This document shows, one piece after another, positions 56,881 through 64,000 of a DNA stretch of 64,000 nt. The translations under genes were made by a program, and so were the position numbers. This DNA is from Cordia subcordata (lineage: Eukaryota; Streptophyta; Magnoliopsida; Boraginales; Cordiaceae): the NCBI GenBank assembly GCA_028554755.1, contig JAPTOF010000012.1, forward strand, positions 4,803,501-4,867,500. The letters run 5' to 3'. The notes beneath the pieces were generated by a model. That model ran no database searches. It saw nothing but the letters and a program-made list of their open reading frames with translations, and was not told the DNA's origin. Each line of letters opens with the position of its first letter. The stretch's first letter is position 1.

Positions 56881-57380
56881 AAAAACAAACCCCTTGGCTG
56901 AATCGAGTAAGACCTGCTGAAAAACACCAAAGAAAGTTAAAAATGTAAGACCAAAACCATATGATTAAATGAGCATCCATGTTCTCTGTTTTTGACACAT
57001 CACAAAAATGATAGATTAAAGAATAGCGCACCGGTGACAGCTGGCTTAATATGAGAGAATGCTTTTAATTAGTAAAACTATCATGTAAACTCGATGATAC
57101 TATGGTTATTATATGTTTTTTCTATTTTAATATTGTATTATTTAGATAATTTTGTGAATAAAATAAATTGACTTACGGATAAAAGAATATATTGATGTGT
57201 TACGTATATATTTATCTAAATTTAAATATTTATGAGATTGAGAATAAAAAGAACAAAAGTAAAATTAATTTGCTTTTTAATTTTATTCTTAATCAATATT
57301 TTATTGATAAAAAATTAAGATTAATTGTTAAAAGAATATATATAACACTAAAAATTTTAGAAAAGACCACGAGGTGCAAA
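56881..57380. other. Spacer between the PPO remnant and the CACTA end
   Basis: AT-rich, no gene seen. The 65-codon plus frame is low complexity. Confidence 0.5.
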
Positions 57381-57404
57381 CACTACTAGAAAAAAGGCTT
57401 TTTG

Positions 57405-57860
57405 CTACAGTCAAAATCAGTTGCTAAAATGCAAAATCGGTCACTAAAAAGAGTTTGCGACCGAAGTAGGTGGTCGCTAAAGGCCTAGTCGCTAAATTGA
57501 AATTAGCAACCGAATCTGAAATCGGTTGCTAATTTGCGACCGCTATGTCAGTAGCTAAAAAGAAAAGCGCGGTAGCTAAATTAATGTGTATGTACCGGTC
57601 GCAAATTTTTAGTGACTAGTTTAGCTACCGAATATCGGTAGCTAAATTCAGCGACCGATCCGTCGGTAGCTAATTTCAGCGACTGATCCATCGGTAGCTA
57701 ATTTCAGCGACCGAAAACTTTGGTCGCTAAATTTAGCTACCGATACGTCGGTTGCTAACATTTGGTCTTCCGTGACTAACATTTAGTTACCGAACTATCG
57801 GTAGCTAATTTTGTAATTTTCTTGTTTAGTGACCGACAATCGGTCGCTAATTCAATTAAT
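57405..57860. repeat. CACTA subterminal repeat array
   Basis: About twenty copies of a roughly 10-bp word (consensus TAGCGACCGA / GGTAGCTAAT and reverse complements) at irregular spacing directly inside the terminus, the layout bound by TNPA-type proteins in En/Spm elements. Confidence 0.85.
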
Positions 57861-58113
57861 GAGCAACCCATGAATTATGGTTGATCCTAAACCCTTAAAA
57901 TGCAAACCTGCTAAACAATTTTATACATGAAGTCATCTCATCACACATTTATAAAATAATCCATAACAAAATATGTTTAAATACAAAAAAGTTGTCATCC
58001 ATGTGTTAAAGAGTATACCAAACAAAACCTTAAAAACATACATACAACAAATATTCTACGAAATTACTTAGTATTCATCCACACAAAGTAGTTTTTTCAT
58101 CAATTTAACACAA

Positions 58114-60420
58114 TCACATATTAGAAGGTGGAGTTGAAGGTGGAAACTGAGCAGCCAATCCTGCTGACTCTAACATCAATCTCATTTGCTCCATCATTAT
58201 AGCCCGTTCACGTTGAAGTTTTTGGTCCAACTCCATTTCCTTACGTTGTAATTGTTGTTGGACTTCTTCTTGCACTTGTCGCGCCATGTCTTGTCACATT
58301 TGCTGTATTTGCGTCTCGTACTTCTCTTCTTATTCAGAAAGGCGAGCATTCAAATCTACTTGGGAGAGTGAGTTATAACCTACAAAAGAAGACGTTGATC
58401 CATGCCGTTTAGGAGGACCGATTCCTTCGAAGTTGTCAATGGGCAAACCAAATGTTGTATGCTTCTTCACACCACCAATTGCGTCATAAAAGGCCCTAGG
58501 GTCAAAATAGTTATCTGATTGATTGATACTACTTTCTTCACTCTCATCACCTTGTTGTCTCTTCTGAACAAGAATCTCGTTATAACGCTCCTACAAATAA
58601 GGAGTCCAAAAACACAATTTATTTGAAAACAACTAACTAAAACATAAATTAATAAGATGTGTACCTAATGTAGCAAAAAGCCAAATACATTACCAAGACT
58701 CTTTTTGCTTTAGAGCTAATCCAATCACCAGTTCCTTTATTCTTCTTATGTGTCCGCTCATACAAATCAATCTTCGTAAAGTTTGGATTTTTATCACGCT
58801 ATATAATGCATACGAAAACATGAGAATACAAAACATTAAAGATTTATATATGGCCAACAATATATATTTTATATGCATGTGCATACAAACCTCTCGTAGC
58901 TCCACTTCCTCGAAATTTATAGAGCCAGCGATGTGCAATGAATATGATCCATCTATTGCCCCTTTGGTCCAGTTTGCTTTACCCGCTTCATGTTTTTTCA
59001 TCCATCTTTCACCTTTCCACTTGTCCACAAGATCTTTCGAATCTTGTTGCTCAATCCAATTTGGCGGAAAATCCTTCCAAGCATCATGAGGTCTTTCTTG
59101 TTGAGATTCTTTTCTGGCAAATTTTCTAGCATTAAATGACAAGCCTTTCATCCTCGAGCTACAATGTTGATGCCAAATCGAATATGCAACATTGTCTTCT
59201 TCAGGTGTTTCGAATTTATAATATTGCTATTTACATTACAAGACAAAAACATTTAAAAACATACATGAAAAGTAATTATATTAAATTTTAACTAAATATG
59301 ATAATATAATTAATATTTCTTGTCAATATTACCAGAAAACCTTTCCACATCAGTAGTTTATAATCTTTAGGAACGTCTTTCCATGACTCCCAAGGACCTT
59401 TAAAATGGCTCCTAATCATGTGTGATGCGCATCTAATCCATTTTGCTCCTTTGTAAGGGTAAATGCTATAATGAAAATAAATTATAAAATGTTACGATTA
59501 ATAACTTCATTAATATGTAATATTCAACTAATGTTTTATGATGCATACCGTCCATTTATGACATGTAATTGTTCTCAAGCCTCAAGATTTGGAGGAAGAG
59601 GCAAAGCAGCACCCCGATGTTCCTCATTGGTTATCTCTGTCTCATCATCGTCATGAGATTCACTGGCATGCTCTTCTGTTGATAGAATAAGATAAAACAC
59701 ATATTGTCAAAGAAAATAATAACATTTTCTCAATGCCAAGATAATCAAAGAATTAATAAAAAGCAAGAGTAGAGATAAATTCTTAGATATTGTATGAACT
59801 CCTTAATCTACATCTAACATACAAACATATTACACAAGTTGTATAATCACTTACACAAGTTGCCTCTTCAACATTCACTTTAAGAGAAAGGTACCACTTA
59901 TTCAGCAAATTCTCATAAATAATTACCAACGTCAAGCAATACAACATAACAATCAACGAGTATCATTTTTCCAAACCAACAATTCATATCAACAAGCATT
60001 ATCTTTATCCTCAAGTTTCTCTCGAGTACTCAAAATGAAGAAAATTGAATCAAACCAAACCAAATTCTTATTCCACTAGGTGGGATAAAACACATGTTAC
60101 CAAGATATACAAGACTAACATTTACCTTATAGGTAAGATACACAAATGCAAAATATACGTATTAACGTTTACCTTGTGAAGGTACAGAAGGTATAGAAGG
60201 TGCAGAAGATGTAGAAGTATGAGGAAGGGTGGTGTCTGCATGAGCTGATGAAAGTGATCCTCGTGTCTCAGGAATAAGTGATCCACCCCTTCCAGTAGAC
60301 AAAGATGTAGGTGTCTGCTCTTCAACATCATGTAAAGTGTTTGAACTACCCACCTCACCTTGTGATCTCGATCTCACTGAAGATTTAACAAGGCATTTTT
60401 TCCCTCTACCCCACTACATC
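58114..60420 (-). pseudogene. TNPA-like (Transposase_24 type) CACTA protein gene
   Basis: Exons recognisable on the minus strand: about 60420-60165 (WGRGKKCLVKSS, Ser/Thr-rich, ends at GTAAAC), about 59690-59530 (acidic, DDDETEITNEEHRG), 59460-59341 (YKGAKWIRCASHMIRSHF, PWESWKDVPKDYKLL), 59225-58890 (KFETPEEDNVAYSIWHQH, AWKDFPPNWIEQQDSK, WMKKHEAGKANWTKGAIDGS), 58798-58694 (RDKNPNFTKIDLYERTHKKN, acceptor TATAG, donor GGTAATG) and about 58591-58114 (FDPRAFYDAIGG, then a Gln/Glu coiled-coil RQVQEEVQQQLQRKEMELDQ to PSTPPSNM). Stops in the last exon (SE*EEK and QQM*QDM) disable it. Such proteins bind the subterminal repeats and act with the transposase. Confidence 0.7.
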
Positions 60421-60592
60421 TAGATATTATTAAACAAGCATAGGCAATCCATTTAACTATAATAGAAAAATAAAGAGTTTAACATAGCATTTAGATACAA
60501 ATACATAGAGTATAACATAACATGAAAATTAATGAGATTAAACATAAAAAAAGTAAGTTACTAATGAAAACAAATTACAAATGATGTATAAA

Positions 60593-63500
60593 TTAGCCAA
60601 ACTCATGATCACTATCCTTGTCAAAATCTTCTTGTTTAGAGTCTTTATCCGAGTCATCTTCATCAAGGTCAAGGTCATTAAAGTCATCTTCGTCAAGGTC
60701 ATCGTCATCATCATAATCTTCTTCTTCATCTTCTTCATCTCCTCGATCTCCCTCTTCTTCAAATTCTTCATCGTCATTTATAACCTTTCTCTTTTTTGAA
60801 GAATTAAAATCCTAGAATAACAGTGCGCTTATATTAACTTCTTCATCCTCTTCTCCTCCACCATAAAGATTGTCAGCACTATCTAACTCAGTGTCAATAT
60901 CAATTTGAATTGGATCGGACACTTCATCTTCTTGATAAACACCATCAACAACATTGTTTTCATTGTCATCTAAACCAAGATATGCAGCTGCAAGAAACAT
61001 CTTTCATGCTTTAATCTTGCAAATCGCCCACCAATTCTCTCTTCCAATAGAATAAGAAGTACAATACACTTGTTGAGCTTGAGATGCTAATATGAATGGC
61101 TCATAAGCACTAATCATTGATTGGTGGTTCACATCTACAAGGCCATATTTAGGGTGAACTACTGTCCCCTTTTTATTATCAAACCACCTACATTTGAATA
61201 AAGTAATTAAATTGAAATCAGTATAGTGCAGCTGAATGATCTCCTCAATTACACCATAATAGTCATACTCGCAATTGTCATAGCAACTCCCTCGTACACA
61301 TACGCCAAAATTTTGTGTTTTCATATCTTGACCTTTTTCCTCGGTGTGGAACTTGTAACCGTTCACAAAATATCCTTGATAACTAGTAACAGCTCTACCT
61401 AGACCAAGTATCAACTCCTTTAGTTGCAAACTAATGACAGTGTCTTTTAACACCTTGGTACGACACCATCGAACTAAATTCTTTTCACGCAACTTTGCAT
61501 GATGATTATTGTTAAGATTACGATTTGTACGACACATTTCATTGTCAAAATCCCTATGTCAAATAAAATAACCAAATGATAATGCTACTAATTTAAATAA
61601 TATTTATGTTTCAAAAGAACGAAACGAACTAAGTTTTGAATTTTCTTACTCTATATATCGTTGAACTAATTCTTCATTACAATTATGAAGAACATACAAT
61701 TGGGCAGCATTAAACTCTGCATCAGTCAAATACTGAGATATCCCTTGCTCGAGTTGACGCCCAAGGTATGTGAATATCGATAGTCTCCCATTTCTTTCCA
61801 CTTCCCGACCATCATCATTTCTTGGAACTCGATTTCTCCTTGTAGGCACATGAGACTCGAAATATTTTGAACAGAATTGAGATGTCTCTTGAATTAAGTA
61901 TGCCTCTACAATGGATTCTTCCACACAAGCCTTGTTCCTAACTTTTTTCTTTAAGTTCCCTATACACCTATACAAACACTTCATATTAAACGATAATTGA
62001 ATTTAAAAGGTAATACAATATAATTGGATAGAGAATTACCGTTCAAACACAAACATCGAACGGTATTGTACAGGACCACCCACTTTTGGTTCGTAAGGCA
62101 AATGAACCGATAGATGTTCCATTGAGTCAAAAAATCCTGGCGGAAAGAATTTCTCAAGTTTGCAAAGAATTTCTGGGATGTTTGCCTCCATCTTCTTCAC
62201 ATGGTCTATCTTTAAGGTCGTTGTACACAAATCACGAAAGAATATGCTAAGTTCGGTTATTGCTTCCCATATGGGTTGTGGCAACAAGTCATGGAAAGTA
62301 ATCGGCAACAACCTCTCCATTAAGACATGACAATCATGTGTTTTTAACCCATGAAATGTCAAATCATTCATATTCACACTTTTGGCAATATTTGATGCAT
62401 AGCCATCTGGAAGCTTTAGACCCTTTACCCAAACACATACTGCCTTCTTTTCATTTCGTGACAAGACATATTTTGCTTTGGGTATTTTTGTTTTGTTTGT
62501 CCTTCTATCAAGATAGAGATGCAACTTGTCACGATTACAATATTCTGCCACATCTTTTTGAGCTTTTGCATTGTCCTTACTCTTGCCCTTTATATTCATC
62601 ACTGTATTGAACAAATTATTGAAAACATTTTGCTCAATATGCATCACATCAAGATTATGTCTAATCAAATTGTTGTGCCATTATGGCAACTCCCAAAAAA
62701 TACAAATCTTTGTCCAATTATGAGATACTCCATATCCTGGCCACTTTTGATTTTGTGATGCTTTGCCGAAAGTGACTTGCTTATAATATGATAATCTAGA
62801 TAACACTTCATCACCTGTCAACCGAGGTGGAGGAGTATCATATTCGACCCTACTTTTCATGAAAACATGTGCTAAATCTCTATATGGATGGTCTTGAGGC
62901 AAAAATTGATGGTAACAGTCAAAGAATGAAGCTTTACCACTATTTTTCAAGGTAAATGCCTTAAACCGCTCCATGCAGTAAGGACAAGCTATTTTCCCAT
63001 GAGTACTCCAACCCGCCATCATTCCATATGCTGGAAAATCGCCTATTGTCCACATTAGTGTAGCCTTCATTACAAAGTTTGTACTTGTGGACACATCATA
63101 CGTGAGGGCCCCATGATCCCACAATATTTTTAACTCATCTATTAATGGCCTCAAGTATACACAAAGATTGTTTCCTGGGCTATGAGGACCGGGAATGAGT
63201 AGCGTTAAGAACAACACATCATCTTTCATGCACATGGTTGGTGGAAGATTATAAGGTGTCACATAAACTGGCCAACATGAATATGGGGCAGATCTATTAC
63301 CAAATGGATTAAAACCATCGGTACATAATCCTAATCTTACATTACGAGCTTCATTGGCAAACTCTGGATAGCATGAATCAAAATGCTTCCATGCTTCTCC
63401 ATCTGACGGGTGGATCAATTCACCTTCTTCTCGACAAGCACGTTTATGCCAAATCATGTGGTGGCATGTTTGCTTGGACATAAATAACCTTTGGAGTCTA

Positions 63501-64000
63501 GGCGTAATTGGGAGGTATCGCAAGATTTTTAAAGGAATGTTCTTCTTCTTCTTCCTTTTAGATATGCCTCGTTCCTTGTAACGTTTATGCCCACATACTT
63601 TACATGAATCAAGACTAGCATCATCCTTCCAATATAACATGCAGTCATTTGGACATGCATAAATCTTGATATATTCAAGCCCTAATGCCTTCACCATCGT
63701 TTTGGCCTGATAAAAATTGTCAGGCAATGTATTAGAAGGCAACATACTTTTCAAGCACCTAATGACACGATCAAAACAACTTTCGCTCATGTTATGCTCA
63801 GATTTAATATTCATCAATTATGAGATTGCTGATAGGGTACTATGCGTCTTACATCCTTCCCACAATGGTTTCTCTGCATTCGCCAATAGTTTATAAAACT
63901 TTGTTGCATCAGGATTCGGTTCTTCAATCTCATTCCTATCCTCCCAGCTAAATTGATGCCCAACAGCTTCAATTACCGTGTCCATATAAGGATTTCTTGA
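60593..64000 (-). pseudogene. TNP2-type CACTA transposase with Tnp2, DUF4218 and DUF4216 regions
   Basis: The 5' end lies beyond 64000. The 63817-62681 frame carries KALGLEYIKIYACPNDCMLYW, CKVCGHKRYKE, CREEGELIHPSDGEAWKHFD and FNPFGNRSAPYSCWPVYVT. Then GDFPAYGMMAGWSTHGKIAC and CPYCME follow: the Tnp2 transposase region. DVMHIEQNVFNNL and LSVHLPYEPKVGGPVQYRSM (DUF4218) come next. An intron (62039-61968) leads to RCIGNLKKKVRNKACVE (61967-61650). A second intron leads to exon 61553 onward with DUF4216 (FGVCVRGSC, CRWFDNKKG, YSIGRENWWAICKIK). A tail has SSKKRKV (NLS-like) and a long Asp/Glu run ending at 60593. In-frame stops: 63818-63820, 62681-62683, after CKIKA at about 61004, and before DFNSSKKRKV. 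Function: cut-and-paste transposition. This copy is dead unless stops are read through. Confidence 0.88.

Larger units (their letters stand above)
57381..64000 (-). mobile_element. CACTA (En/Spm) transposon, 3' end and most of its genes
   Basis: The terminus CACTACTAGAAAAAAGGC starts at 57381. A subterminal array of 'GGTAGCTAA' and 'TTAGCGACCG' words follows in both orientations (57405-57860), then a TNPA-like gene (58114-60420) and a TNP2-type transposase gene (60593 to beyond 64000), both on the minus strand. The other terminus is outside the window. Internal stops in both genes indicate this copy is not autonomous now. Confidence 0.9.

Noticed and set aside
60538..60799. Met/Lys/Leu-rich and Ile/Val-rich frames on both strands
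   Set aside because: Frame-shifted reflections of the acidic GAT/GAA-rich tail of the CACTA transposase.

Overview
This is a repeat-dominated stretch of a nuclear plant genome, from a eudicot. The evidence is the plant-specific gene families (plastid polyphenol oxidase, PPO, with a transit peptide), GT-AG introns, TATA boxes, an AT-rich background, and plant Copia, Gypsy, CACTA, MULE and hAT-like elements. An asterid, perhaps in Lamiales, is only a guess. No rRNA, CRISPR or bacterial-type operon was seen.

Layout. 1-5370 is AT-rich DNA with a 228-bp tandem duplication, a Mutator-type foldback MITE with a perfect 9-bp target duplication, a smaller MITE, and a repeat carrying a tRNA-like SINE. 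5380-14870 holds three related non-coding blocks (A, B, C). Block B is broken up by insertions, including a 1.9-kb solo LTR with the 5-bp target duplication GTCAT. 16557-17650 carries the only gene that looks intact: a two-exon gene for a secreted 10-cysteine peptide. 19248-32855 is a minus-strand PPO pseudogene. Its KFDV/C-terminal part (19248-19629) is separated from its CuB part (32264-32855) by nested LTR elements, the youngest being a complete 9.9-kb SIRE-type Copia (19723-29628, target duplication CTCTC). 32856-34175 is a decayed plus-strand Copia pol.

35247-47393 begins with an orphan Copia LTR and continues with a non-autonomous Gypsy-like element (LTRs 35812-37431 and 42882-44464). 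Its internal region has no pol but encodes a protein with two perfect CCHC knuckles, and is itself split by a solo LTR (39469-41225, target duplication GGGTG). A second, truncated internal region follows the right LTR. A decayed Ale/Retrofit-like Copia ends at 47393. 48909-53030 is the 3' half of a second SIRE-type element. 55758-56825 is the N-terminal two thirds of a second PPO, in one frame but with three internal stops. 57381-64000 is the 3' part of an autonomous-type CACTA (En/Spm) element with TNP2-like and TNPA-like genes, both carrying stops.

How the parts relate. The two SIRE-type copies carry an extra gene between pol and the 3' LTR, with its own leader preceded by an array of GTCGACC palindromes. 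The same modules lie upstream of the TATA box in the LTRs of both the Copia and the Gypsy elements, which suggests a promoter module shared across superfamilies. The Gypsy LTRs also carry repeated 20-nt hairpins whose stem pairs covary (A-T against G-C), downstream of the predicted transcription start. These two signals, the 3' gene and the 10-Cys peptide are the most interesting items here. Boundaries were read by eye, and family names rest on recognised motifs rather than database searches.
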